In this document: one piece after another, positions 46,268 to 55,057 of the stretch | Numbering within the stretch: position 1 is the first letter of the stretch | Layout: the number at the start of each line of letters is the position of its first letter | From: Phycisphaerae bacterium | Lineage (GTDB): Bacteria; Planctomycetota; Phycisphaerae; UBA1845; Fen-1342 | Direction: 5' to 3' | Length of the DNA stretch: 64,000 nt | Assembly (NCBI GenBank): GCA_030428945.1 | Contig: JAUIEC010000007.1 | Coordinates: forward strand, 62,001-126,000 | Made by a program: the position numbers and the translations under genes | Notes under the pieces: generated by a model | The model's input: only the letters and a program-made list of their open reading frames with translations | Databases searched by the model: none | Told to the model about the DNA's origin: nothing

Positions 46268-47758
46268 TCAGCCGCGCACGCCGAAGGATTCCAGCACGAG
46301 CATCAGGTCGACCAGGTCGATCGCGCCGTCGAAGTTGGCGTCGCCGTCGGCGAAGTACGGGGCGCTCGAGCCGAAGCCGGCCAGCAGCCTGGCCAGGTCG
46401 CCGAGGCCCACCAGTCCGTCGCAGTCGAAGTCGCCGCGCGGCGCGACCCCCTGCTCGACCAGCGCCCGGATCAGGACCTGGAAGTGATCGCGCTGCAGCG
46501 GCGTCTGCGGCGGGTAGAGATTGTCGTTCTCGAACGCATCGCGCCACAGGTTGTACAGTTCCACTGTCGTCTCGCCGTCGCGCACCGTGCGGATCAGCTT
46601 GAAACGCTCGTCCCGCACCGCCCGCTCGAAGACGCTCAGCGGCACGCTCGCCTCGGCCGGGTTGAAGTTCGTCTTGAACGACTCGGCGTAGACCGTCGCG
46701 CGGACGATCGCTTCCGGATCCTGCAGCACCGGCGCGAACGAGATCGAATCGGCCGTCAGCGGCAGGCCGCCAGCCAGTTCCAGCAGCGTCGCGTGGAAAT
46801 CGACCGTGCTGACCAGCGCCGCGGTCTCTCCGGCCGCAATGCCGGGCCCCTTGATCAGCAGCGGAACGTTGATCCCGCCTTCGTACATCGTGTTCTTGGC
46901 CCGCTGCCCGTCGAACGGTGGCTCCGCCCCGGTCGATGCCGTTCCGTTGTCACCGACGAAGATGACGATCGCCTCGGGGTCGCGCTCGTAGACGGCCTCC
47001 AGCAACCGGCCGATCTGGTGGTCGAGCGCCTCGACCATCGCCTTGGTCCGCCCCGGCAGCGTACCCAGCAGGTGCGAGCAGTAGTAGAACGAACAGGCGT
47101 TGCGCGTGCAGTAGCGGTCGTCGGGCCAGTGCAGCGGCGCATGCGGGGCGTTGTAGGCCACGTACAGGAAGAACGGTTCCTGCATCACCTCCAGGCGGTT
47201 GACCGCATCGCGGGTGGTGTCACGCGTGGCGTAGCGGGTCTCATGCGTGCTGACGCCCTGGGTCGTCTTGGTCCAGTTGTTGTAGTGTCCGTTCGGATCA
47301 TCCCCCTCGGACAGGTTGTAGAGCGACCCGGAGTAATAGTCATAGCCGGCCTCGTTCGGATGCAGCGGACCCTGCGTGCGGTCGCCCAGGTGCCACTTGC
47401 CGAGCGCCGCCGTCTCGTACCCGAGGGCGCCCAGGCCGCGCGGCAGCGTGTCCATCGGCAGGATCAGCCCCCCGTTGTCGGAATCGCCCCGCACGTTGGC
47501 CCCCAGCCCGCTGTGATACGCGTGCAGACCGGTCAGGATCTGGGCCCGCGTCGGCGAACAACTCGGGTTCGACCACGCATTCCGGAACAGCAGGCCGCCC
47601 TGCCCGAGGCTGTCGATATTCGGCGTGCAGGGCGGACTGGCCCCCTCCCGGTACTTGCGGACCAGGTCCACGCCCAGGTCATCCGCGACGATCATCACGA
47701 TGTTCGGCTGCGCCAGCGCAGCCGGCACCGCCATCAGCAGGATCAGCAACGTGCGCAT
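46268..47758 (-). CDS. Secreted type I sulfatase with dockerin-like tag
   Basis: Formylglycine-dependent arylsulfatase-family enzyme, probably removing sulfate from polysaccharides. ATG at 47758 (MRTLLILLMAVPAALAQPNI) with GGAG upstream; 496 residues, signal peptide 1-16. Metal site VADDLG (24-29); catalytic cysteine Cys67 within SNPSCSPTRAQILTG, the C-x-P-x-R motif converted to formylglycine by an FGE not seen in the window; ALGKWHLGD; VIFVGDNGTAS near 265. The C-terminus carries dockerin-like segments GDFDCDGLVGLGDLARLLAG and DGDANFDGAIDLVDLMLVLE. Convergent with the metallophosphoesterase across only 11 bases. Confidence 0.93.
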   Translation of the reverse strand: MRTLLILLMAVPAALAQPNIVMIVADDLGVDLVRKYREGASPPCTPNIDSLGQGGLLFRNAWSNPSCSPTRAQILTGLHAYHSGLGANVRGDSDNGGLILPMDTLPRGLGALGYETAALGKWHLGDRTQGPLHPNEAGYDYYSGSLYNLSEGDDPNGHYNNWTKTTQGVSTHETRYATRDTTRDAVNRLEVMQEPFFLYVAYNAPHAPLHWPDDRYCTRNACSFYYCSHLLGTLPGRTKAMVEALDHQIGRLLEAVYERDPEAIVIFVGDNGTASTGAEPPFDGQRAKNTMYEGGINVPLLIKGPGIAAGETAALVSTVDFHATLLELAGGLPLTADSISFAPVLQDPEAIVRATVYAESFKTNFNPAEASVPLSVFERAVRDERFKLIRTVRDGETTVELYNLWRDAFENDNLYPPQTPLQRDHFQVLIRALVEQGVAPRGDFDCDGLVGLGDLARLLAGFGSSAPYFADGDANFDGAIDLVDLMLVLESFGVRG

Positions 47759-47942
47759 CGAGCAGCTCTCCGAAATGAGATGGGCCAATCCTACTCCCCC
47801 GGCCCGCGCTCCGGAACACTAATTTCCGCCCGCCCGTCCAGGTCCGAATAACGTCGCGTTTTTTTTCTGGCGGACGCGGCCGCGCCCCGGCGGATTGCTG
47901 AATGCAGACCACATTCCGCGCTCAAGATGAAGGGAGAGTTGC

Positions 47943-50069
47943 ATGCGAAAGGTACTCGTATCCGGAGTTCTGCTGGCGGCCACCGGGATGGCCGCCGGCC
48001 AGGTGTTCGGCCCCGACCCGCGCACGCCGGATCAGATCGAACTGGACGTGCTGGCCACGTTCGACTTCGAGGGTGACACCGACGAGGTCGGCCCGAAGTC
48101 GCCCGACAGTGTCCGTCCGCCCGGTCCGGAAGACAGCGACGACGGGCCGCCGCTGGGTCTGCGGGGCGGGCCGGCGAACGACTTCTGCGACAGCGCGACG
48201 ATCATCCCGCTCGGCACGGTGACCTACAACCCGCCGCTGCTGGGCACGACCGGAGCGACGATCACGATCTGCGAAGCCTTCGAAGACTGCGAGAGCGGCA
48301 ACGTCGGCGTCAGCGACTCGGTCTGGTACAGCTACACGGCCGCCGCCGACGGGCGGATCTCGGTCAACACCTTCGGCAGCAACTACAACACCGTGCTGTC
48401 GATCTGGGACGGCTGCGGCAGCGGGTTCCTGCCGCCCTGCCCGGTGGTCCCGAACCAACTGGCCTGCAACGACAACGCCGGCTTCGGCACGCAGTCGGAA
48501 GTGTCGCTGGACGTCTTCGAAGGCGAGACGTACCTGATCAAGGTCTCCGATTACAACACGACGCCCGGCGGCGGACTGCTCGACTTCAACCTGTTCTACT
48601 ACCCGCCGAACGACCTGTGCGACAACGCCACCGAGATTCCGGGCGTGGTCGCCTACGACCCGCCGCTGCTCGCGACCCACAACGCCCAGACCGGACTGTG
48701 CGAAGCCAGCGAGTCCTGCGAATTCAACGGCGTCGGCGTCAGCAACGCCGTCTGGTACGCCTTCATCGCCCCCTGCGACGGAAGCCTGTCGCTCAACACC
48801 AACGGCAGCACCTACGACACGGTCCTGTCGGTCTTCGACGGCTGCGGCGAATTCGTCGCCGTCGACGCCCCCTGCAACCTGCCCAACGAACTGGCCTGCG
48901 ATGACGACGCCGGCACCGGCACCAACTCGCAACTGCTCGGCGTTCCGGTCACCGGCGGCAACCGCTACCTGATCAAGGTGGCCGACTACAACACGTCCCA
49001 GGGCGGCGGCTATCTCGACTTCAACCTGTTCTTCAGCGGCGCGACCCCGCCGACGGTCACCCTCGACGCCCCCGCCCCCTACGAGTGCGTCTGCGACAGC
49101 ATCCCGATCACCGGGACCGCCGCGACCCCCGACAGCGCCCCCGTCGAATGGAAACTCGAGTACCGCGGCATCGCGGACGCGACCTGGAACCCGATCGCCA
49201 GCAGCCAGACCGAGGTCGTCGGCGGCCTGCTCGCCACCTGGTTCCCCGGAGCGCTGAGCCAAGGCCAGTACCTGCTGCGCCTGACCGCCACGAACGCCTG
49301 CGGCATCAGCGACACCGCCATCCAGATCGTGCACGTCGACCGACAGTTCGATGTCGCCGACCTGCCGCACCCCGCCCCGGGTACGGTCCTCGGCGGACTC
49401 GTCTGCCTCGACGGTTCGGCCTACGACACCTGGTGCTTCGACAGCTACCAGGCCACCTGGGTCCCGGCCGGCGGCGGCGTGCCCGCACCGGTCGACCCCG
49501 CCTTCCCGAACTACGCCACCGGCGTGGTCAACAATCCGCTGGCCCAGTGGGACACGCTGGTCGCCGGCGTTCCCGACGGCGACTACCTGCTCGAACTGAC
49601 CGGAACCACCGTCTGCGGCGACACGGCCGGCGACAGCGTGGTCGTCACGATCGACAACACCGCGCCGGTCGCCAGGCTCGACAACCCGATGGACTGCGAA
49701 CTGGTCGACGGCGTCCTCGAGATCTTCGGCACCGCCCAGGATGACAACCTGGTCGGCTGGTCCCTGCAGGTCACCGGCGGTCCCTACGTCGGCTGGCAGA
49801 CCCTCGCCAGCGGCAACACCAGCGTGATCGGCGGACTGCTCGGCATCTGGGATACCTCGACCCTGCCGCCCTGCGCCTACACGCTCCGCCTGCTCGTGAC
49901 GGACGCGGCCGCGGTCAACTGCAACGCGGCCATCACCCACCAGAGCGAAGACCTCGCGTCGGTGATCGTCGACGCCAACCCGTGCCCGGGCGACGTCGAT
50001 GGCGACGGTGACGTCGACGTGACGGACCTGGCGATCATCCTGGCCAACTTCGGACAGAGCTGCTTCTAG
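47943..50069 (+). CDS. Secreted repeat protein with dockerin-like tag, function unknown
   Basis: Exported protein of 708 residues with AGGGAGAG before the ATG and a signal peptide (MRKVLVSGVLLAATGMAAG). Residues about 75-220 and 222-365 are two copies of a Cys-containing beta-sandwich repeat: NDFCDSATIIPLGTVTYNPP with SVWYSYTAAADG and VLSIWDGCGSG; then NDLCDNATEIPGVVAYDPP with AVWYAFIAPCDG and VLSVFDGCGEF. These resemble pre-peptidase-like domains. Residues 370-680 hold two or three Ig-like modules (VTLDAPAPYECVCDSIPITG, ARLDNPMDCELVDGVLEIFG) rich in paired cysteines. The tag is CPGDVDGDGDVDVTDLAIIL. No catalytic site recognised; likely surface binding. Confidence 0.85.
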   Translation: MRKVLVSGVLLAATGMAAGQVFGPDPRTPDQIELDVLATFDFEGDTDEVGPKSPDSVRPPGPEDSDDGPPLGLRGGPANDFCDSATIIPLGTVTYNPPLLGTTGATITICEAFEDCESGNVGVSDSVWYSYTAAADGRISVNTFGSNYNTVLSIWDGCGSGFLPPCPVVPNQLACNDNAGFGTQSEVSLDVFEGETYLIKVSDYNTTPGGGLLDFNLFYYPPNDLCDNATEIPGVVAYDPPLLATHNAQTGLCEASESCEFNGVGVSNAVWYAFIAPCDGSLSLNTNGSTYDTVLSVFDGCGEFVAVDAPCNLPNELACDDDAGTGTNSQLLGVPVTGGNRYLIKVADYNTSQGGGYLDFNLFFSGATPPTVTLDAPAPYECVCDSIPITGTAATPDSAPVEWKLEYRGIADATWNPIASSQTEVVGGLLATWFPGALSQGQYLLRLTATNACGISDTAIQIVHVDRQFDVADLPHPAPGTVLGGLVCLDGSAYDTWCFDSYQATWVPAGGGVPAPVDPAFPNYATGVVNNPLAQWDTLVAGVPDGDYLLELTGTTVCGDTAGDSVVVTIDNTAPVARLDNPMDCELVDGVLEIFGTAQDDNLVGWSLQVTGGPYVGWQTLASGNTSVIGGLLGIWDTSTLPPCAYTLRLLVTDAAAVNCNAAITHQSEDLASVIVDANPCPGDVDGDGDVDVTDLAIILANFGQSCF

Positions 50070-50073
50070 CTTC

Positions 50074-50141
50074 GGGTGAAAAAGTGAAGGAGTGAAAGGG
50101 TGAATGGGGTCGGAGACGGCCCCGGCCCTTTCACTCCTTCC
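50074..50141. terminator. GTGAANNN octamer repeats with perfect 15-base hairpin (bidirectional terminator)
   Basis: Four 8-base units GTGAAAAA, GTGAAGGA, GTGAAAGG, GTGAATGG follow the stop at 50069. GAAGGAGTGAAAGGG (50086-50100) is repeated exactly in inverted form at 50126-50140, with further GGGG/CCCC pairing inside the 25-base loop. Placed between convergent genes, it can stop transcription from both sides. Confidence 0.75.
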
Positions 50142-50178
50142 GCTCTTGCCGCAGGGCCGGCGCGTGCGGTTCAGCGCG

Positions 50179-51678
50179 TCAGGGGCAGGTCGTTCCGAAG
50201 TGCGCGAGCAGCAGGCCGAGGTCCGACAGGTCGGTGCCGCCGTCGCCGTTCACGTCGCCACTACAGCCGCCCCCCGTGCAGCCGAAGTTCGCCAGCAGCA
50301 GGCTGAGATCCGACAGGTTGACCTGCCCGTCGAAGTCCGCATCCCCCGGACAGGCCGGCGTCACCGTGCCGGCCAGGACGTAGATCACGCCGTGCCGGGC
50401 CGCCACCGCGCCCGCGTTCTTGCCGTTGCCGGTCAGGACATAGTCGACCAGGTTGTCGCCGTTGACATCCCCCAGGGCCAGCGCGTCGAAACCAAGCTGA
50501 ACCTGCGCGCGGCTGCCGGTCAGCGTCTGCAGCACCGCCCCGTCCGACCCGGACAGCACCAGCCCGCGCCCGCCCGAGACCGCCCCGGCACTGCTGTTCC
50601 ACTCGGCCATGAACAGGTCCGCGTGCCCGTCCAGGTTGACGTCGCCGGCGCCTCGTCCGATGCCCATCCCCGCCCCATTGGCCGCCCCCGGCCAGGATCG
50701 AATCAGCAGGCCGGTCTGCCCGGAGTAGGCATAGGCCTTGCCGCGCCCGCCGCTGTCCGCGAAGTCGCCCACGTAGATGTCCTCAACACCGTCCGCGTCC
50801 ATGTCGCCGATCGCGTCGATGAAGAACAGTCCGAAGTCGACCGCTCCGCTGAATTCCGGCAGCAGCGTGTGAATCGTCCCGCCGCTGTCGGTCGAGATGA
50901 CGTAGGCGCGCCCCTTGCCGCTGATCCCGCCCGCATCCTGGGCCCCGACGACCATGTCGCGCACACCGTCGCCATCCAGGTCAACGACGCTGGTGATCGA
51001 CCCGCCGAACTGGTGCCCCGCGGCCACGCCGTCCACCGCCAGCAGCGTGCTGCCGTCGGCCCCGGACAGCACGTAGGCCCGACCACCGTTGCCGCCGACG
51101 CCGTCATGCCCCTTGGCACCCACACAGACGTCGTTGAAGCCGTCGCCGTCCACATCGTCGTGCAGGCCGCCGACAGCGCTGCCGAAGCGGTCATGCAGCG
51201 CCTCGCCCGCCCGCGTCCAGAGCAGGCTGTAATCCAGCCCGGAGTACACCCAGACGCGCCCGTTGACGCCCGGCGACAGGTTGAACGGCTGCCCGGGTCC
51301 GCCGCAGATCAGGTCGGTCACGCCGTCGCCGTTGACATCGCCGGCATCCGCGACGCTCGCGATGTAGTGATTCGCGGTTCCCTCGAACGCCTGCAGCAAC
51401 GCTCCCCCGGCACCCGAAAAGAGATACGCCCGACCCGCATTGGCCCCGGCCGTGCCGTTGAACGGCGCGCTGGCGAACAGTTCGCAGACCCCGTCCCCGT
51501 CCAGATCCGCAACCCGCTCGGCCGTCCAGCCCAGGAACTCGCCGCCGGTGCCCTCCAGCCGGTACAGGAACACCGCGTCGGGCTCGACGAACTGGGCCGC
51601 GGCCGGGGCGGCGGCGCACAGCGCGGTCATGGCGGGCAGGCAGACTCTGGCAAGTCGGAAGAGACGATCCCGGTTCAT
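50179..51678 (-). CDS. Secreted FG-GAP repeat protein with two dockerin-like segments
   Basis: Exported protein of 499 residues from ATG 51678 (MNRDRLFRLARVCLPAMTAL), with a signal peptide ending around AAPAAA (residue 28). About seven FG-GAP/VCBS repeats form a predicted propeller, each with a calcium loop such as DLDGDGVCEL, DVNGDGVTDL, DVDGDGFNDV, DLDGDGVRDM, DMDADGVEDI, DVNLDGHADL and DVNGDNLVDY. The C-terminus has the tag pair GDADFDGQVNLSDLSLLLAN and GDVNGDGGTDLSDLGLLLAH. Distinct in repeat type from the 41654 FG-GAP protein. Divergent from the sugar-dehydrogenase-like gene. Confidence 0.92.
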   Translation of the reverse strand: MNRDRLFRLARVCLPAMTALCAAAPAAAQFVEPDAVFLYRLEGTGGEFLGWTAERVADLDGDGVCELFASAPFNGTAGANAGRAYLFSGAGGALLQAFEGTANHYIASVADAGDVNGDGVTDLICGGPGQPFNLSPGVNGRVWVYSGLDYSLLWTRAGEALHDRFGSAVGGLHDDVDGDGFNDVCVGAKGHDGVGGNGGRAYVLSGADGSTLLAVDGVAAGHQFGGSITSVVDLDGDGVRDMVVGAQDAGGISGKGRAYVISTDSGGTIHTLLPEFSGAVDFGLFFIDAIGDMDADGVEDIYVGDFADSGGRGKAYAYSGQTGLLIRSWPGAANGAGMGIGRGAGDVNLDGHADLFMAEWNSSAGAVSGGRGLVLSGSDGAVLQTLTGSRAQVQLGFDALALGDVNGDNLVDYVLTGNGKNAGAVAARHGVIYVLAGTVTPACPGDADFDGQVNLSDLSLLLANFGCTGGGCSGDVNGDGGTDLSDLGLLLAHFGTTCP

Positions 51679-52037
51679 CGCTGGACCTTTCGGATGCAGG
51701 TGCGTGTCGTTTCGAGGAGCATGCCGCCGCGGCGGGGGCACCGGCGGTCGCGCGAACCCGCGACACCGCCTACCCGGATCCGCGGCAGGTGGCCGGCCAG
51801 CCCGACATAATCACGCGGACCGGCCTGTCGGGGAGCCCCATAACATCTGGTCCTGGGTGTATCCCCGGGCGAAAACGTCCGAGTTTTTCGAGAAGTCGCG
51901 CCGCGAGGTTCCTATAGTTCCAAAAGGAGGAGAACCGGGTCGGCGGTCCGTTCGGACGCGGCCCCCCGGGGAATCACGAACTGCTGGCGCGGCACGGGTT
52001 TCGGGTCGAAGCGCTTCCAAGTCGACAGGTTGACCAG
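51679..52037. promoter_or_regulatory. Intergenic control region with long purine-rich leader
   Basis: 359 bases between divergent secreted-protein genes. A TATAGT -10-like box (51913-51918) precedes AAAAGGAGG (51922-51930), a near-perfect Shine-Dalgarno sequence with no start codon at a usable distance. The next start for a real gene is the ATG at 52038. No tRNA, repeat or other gene is seen in the rest of the region. Confidence 0.35.
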
Positions 52038-54944
52038 ATGACACAGGGATGGAGCCGGTGGCTGACCGGCGCAGTCACAATCGGGATGGCGCTGCCGCTC
52101 GTCTTCGGGCAACTGCCCGGTGGATTCACCGACGAGGGCGTCGTCACCGGTCTGGACAAGCCGATCGCCCTCTCGTTCCTGCCGGACGGGCAACTGCTGC
52201 TCGTGCAGAAAGGCGGAGAGATCCTCCGCGTCGACCTCAGCAGCACGCCGGCCGTCACCAGCAGCTACCTGACCATCACGGACATCGACACCGTCGGCGA
52301 GCGCGGCCTGCTCGACCTGGCACTCGACCCGAACTACGCGACCAACGGCCAGTTCTACGTCTACTACAGCAACTTCAGCGCCGAGCGCTTCCGCATCGCC
52401 CGCTTCGTCGACACCGGCGGGGTCGCCTCGCTGGTCTCCGAAACGGTCATCTGGGAGGACAACGAGGACGTCTCCGGCAGCGCCCACCTCGGCGGCGGAC
52501 TCGACTTCGGACCGGACGGCTGCCTGTACCTGACGACCGGCGACGAGTTCGAACCCGGCCAGGCTCCCAACCTGGCGCGGGCCGGCGGCAAGATCATCCG
52601 CATTCACCGCGACGGCGCGATCCCGATCGACAATCCGTTCCAGGACGGACCCGGCGGCAACCTCGACGAGATCTGGGCCTACGGCCTGCGCAATCCGTTC
52701 CGGGCCCGCTGGGACCTCGAGACCGAACGCTTCTTCGTCGCCGAAGTCGGCGGCAACGAATCCATCTCCTGGGAAGACGTTCACATCGCCACGGCCGGCG
52801 CCAACCTCGGCTGGCCGCAGTGCGAAGGCCCCTGCCTGAATCCCGACTTCCCCGAGTGCATCTGCGGCGTGCACGACGATCCGCTCTTCCGCTATCCCCA
52901 CACCGACGGCGGCGCGGCCGTCATCGGCGGCATCGTCTATCGCGGCAACCAGTTCCCGGCCACGTTCCAGGGCGCCTACTTCTACGGCGACTACGTTCGT
53001 GGCCAGCTTCGCTACCTGACGTTCGACCCGAGCGGCGAGACGGTCCTGGGCGACACGGACTTCCTGAACACGGTCGGACCGATCGTCGCGCTGGAGCAGG
53101 GCCCGGACGGCAGCCTGTACTATGCGAACCTGGACGGCGACCTGCGGCGGATCATCTACAACGACGGCAACCAGGGCCCGGTGATCCAGACCGCCGCCGC
53201 CAGCCTGACCTCGGGCCCCGGCCCGCTGCAGGTCCAGTTCAGCGGGCAGGCCAGCGACGCCGAGGGCGACCCGCTGCACTACCGCTGGGTGTTCGGCGAC
53301 GGTGGCGAAGCGAACCAGCCCAACCCCCTGTACACCTACAACCAGAACGGCGTCTACGAGGCCCAGCTTGAAGTCTCCGACGCCGGGCACACGGTGCTGT
53401 CGGCCCCGCTGACGATCCGGGTCGGCATGCCACCGGCCATCTCGATCACGAGCCCGCCGGACGGACTGCTCTTCCGGGCCGGCGAAACGATCGCCTTCCA
53501 CGCGGTCGCCAGCGATCCGGACGGCACGATCAGCGACAGCGACCTGGCGTGGAACATCCGCTTCCTGCACAACGACCACACGCACCCGGCGATCGATCTG
53601 CTGATCGGCAGCAGCGGCGAACTCGTGATTCCCTCCAGCGGACACGACTTCAGCGAAGAGACCGGGTTCCGCCTGACCGCCCGCGTCACCGACGCCGACG
53701 GACTGATCACGACCCAGGCCGTCACGATTCTGCCCGACAAGGTCGACCTGCTGTTCGACACGAACCCGAGCGGCCTGACGGTCGAAGTCAACGGCCTGCC
53801 GCGGACGACGCCCTACGTGCTCGACACGCTGATCGGCTTTCGACACGAAATCCGCGTGCCAGCGGTCCTGTGCGGCGCGCAGCCCGGACTGGTCTTCGCC
53901 AACTGGTCCCAGGGCGGAGGGCCCTCCCAGTTCCTGACCACCCCGGACCAGTTCCAGGCCTATACCGCGACCTACGTGCCGGGCAGCGTCGGCGACTGCA
54001 ACGGCAACGCCCTGCCCGACACCTGCGAACTGCGCGAACCGCGCTCCGCCCTGTTCTTCGACGGCAACGGCGACCTGATCGACATCCCCGACCAGAACCT
54101 GCCGGGTGACTTCACGCTCGAAGCGTGGGTGCTGCTGACCGGCAAGATCGACCGCGAAGACGGCCTGGTCGGTCAGGACGCGTTCGGGCAGGACATCAAC
54201 TTCTCCGGCCGCCGCTTCCGGCTGTTCGCACCGGGCGACGCGATCGTCGCCAACACCCAGCACGTGGCCGACACGTGGACCCACTACGCCCTGGTGCGAA
54301 CCGGGACGGTCCTGACGCTGTACGTCAACGGCGTCGAGGACGCCACGGGCGAACTGCTCGATCCGTTCATCCCCAAGGTGATCGGCACCGGCACCGCCGG
54401 CGAAGGCTCGATCTTCGGCGCGCTCGACGAGGTCCGCCTGTGGAACGTCGCCCGCACCCCCGCCGAGATCGCCGACACCTGGAACCGGGCGATCGATCCG
54501 CAGTCGCCCGGACTGCTGCTGTACTACAGCTTCAACGACGACATGAACGGGCAGGTGGTGCTCGATGCGACCGCGGCCGGGAATCACGGCACCCGCGGGC
54601 GAGACCCGGTATCGGACGAGAGCGACCCGTTCTACACGATCTCGACCGTGCCGCTGCTGGCCTCAGCGGACTGTGACGGCAACGGCGTTCCCGACGAGTG
54701 CCAGCCCGACAGCGACGGCGACGGCCTGATCGACGCCTGCGACCAGTTCGGCGACGTGAACCTCGACGGCGTGATCGACGCGCTCGACCTGCCCGGCATG
54801 CTGACCTGCATGCACGGCCCGGACACCACCCCCAACCCGGCCCAGCCCTTCGACGCAACCACCTGCCTGCGCGACCTCGACGCCGACAGCGACAACGACG
54901 TCGACCTGCACGACCTCGCCATCATCCAGACCCTGGCACCCTGA
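52038..54944 (+). CDS. Secreted PQQ-dependent sugar-dehydrogenase-like multidomain protein with dockerin-like end
   Basis: Exported 968-residue protein. Signal peptide about 1-27. Residues 30-380 are a glucose/sorbosone dehydrogenase beta-propeller: IALSFLPDGQLLLVQKGGEI, GERGLLDLALDPNYATNGQF, GGGLDFGPDGCLYLTTGDEF, EIWAYGLRNPFRARWD, GANLGWPQCEGP and GDYVRGQLRYL. Residues 385-475 are a PKD domain (YRWVFGDGGEANQPNPLYTY), followed by one or two Ig-like modules. Residues about 675-860 are a LamG-like concanavalin fold (FTLEAWVLLTGKIDREDGLV, ALDEVRLWNVARTPAEI). The end has thrombospondin-3-like and dockerin-like calcium loops (DGDGLIDACDQFGDVNLDG, LDADSDNDVDLHDLAI). Suggests oxidation or binding of polysaccharide-derived sugars outside the cell. 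Confidence 0.92.
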   Translation: MTQGWSRWLTGAVTIGMALPLVFGQLPGGFTDEGVVTGLDKPIALSFLPDGQLLLVQKGGEILRVDLSSTPAVTSSYLTITDIDTVGERGLLDLALDPNYATNGQFYVYYSNFSAERFRIARFVDTGGVASLVSETVIWEDNEDVSGSAHLGGGLDFGPDGCLYLTTGDEFEPGQAPNLARAGGKIIRIHRDGAIPIDNPFQDGPGGNLDEIWAYGLRNPFRARWDLETERFFVAEVGGNESISWEDVHIATAGANLGWPQCEGPCLNPDFPECICGVHDDPLFRYPHTDGGAAVIGGIVYRGNQFPATFQGAYFYGDYVRGQLRYLTFDPSGETVLGDTDFLNTVGPIVALEQGPDGSLYYANLDGDLRRIIYNDGNQGPVIQTAAASLTSGPGPLQVQFSGQASDAEGDPLHYRWVFGDGGEANQPNPLYTYNQNGVYEAQLEVSDAGHTVLSAPLTIRVGMPPAISITSPPDGLLFRAGETIAFHAVASDPDGTISDSDLAWNIRFLHNDHTHPAIDLLIGSSGELVIPSSGHDFSEETGFRLTARVTDADGLITTQAVTILPDKVDLLFDTNPSGLTVEVNGLPRTTPYVLDTLIGFRHEIRVPAVLCGAQPGLVFANWSQGGGPSQFLTTPDQFQAYTATYVPGSVGDCNGNALPDTCELREPRSALFFDGNGDLIDIPDQNLPGDFTLEAWVLLTGKIDREDGLVGQDAFGQDINFSGRRFRLFAPGDAIVANTQHVADTWTHYALVRTGTVLTLYVNGVEDATGELLDPFIPKVIGTGTAGEGSIFGALDEVRLWNVARTPAEIADTWNRAIDPQSPGLLLYYSFNDDMNGQVVLDATAAGNHGTRGRDPVSDESDPFYTISTVPLLASADCDGNGVPDECQPDSDGDGLIDACDQFGDVNLDGVIDALDLPGMLTCMHGPDTTPNPAQPFDATTCLRDLDADSDNDVDLHDLAIIQTLAP

Positions 54945-54945
54945 A

Positions 54946-55047
54946 GCCAGGTAAGCAGGTAACCAAGTAGCAAGCGAGCAAAGACGTAAGGCACCGCTCC
55001 CCCTGTCCCCGGTTCCCGGTTCCCTGTTCCCTGTTCCCGGTTCCCTT
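54946..55047. repeat. Octamer (GTAAGCAG) and heptamer (GGTTCCC) tandem arrays in convergent gap
   Basis: Between the sugar-dehydrogenase-like gene and the convergent histidine kinase. About five imperfect GTAAGCAG/GTAACCAA-type units at 54951-54989, then five units GGTTCCC, GGTTCCC, TGTTCCC, TGTTCCC, GGTTCCC at 55012-55046. The same octamer family occurs at 9533-9656 and 61955-62011, and the same heptamer at 38515 and 61806-61867. Confidence 0.7.
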
Positions 55048-55057
55048 CCCCCCCCAG

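Noticed and set aside
47859..47866. Eight-T run considered as a terminator
   Set aside because: No plus-strand gene ends before it, and no stable stem directly precedes it; it lies upstream of the gene at 47943 and may only be part of its promoter region.
51912..54587. Long minus-strand frame opposite the sugar-dehydrogenase-like gene
   Set aside because: No domain, composition of a codon-shadow, and the plus-strand product has signal peptide and several known domains.
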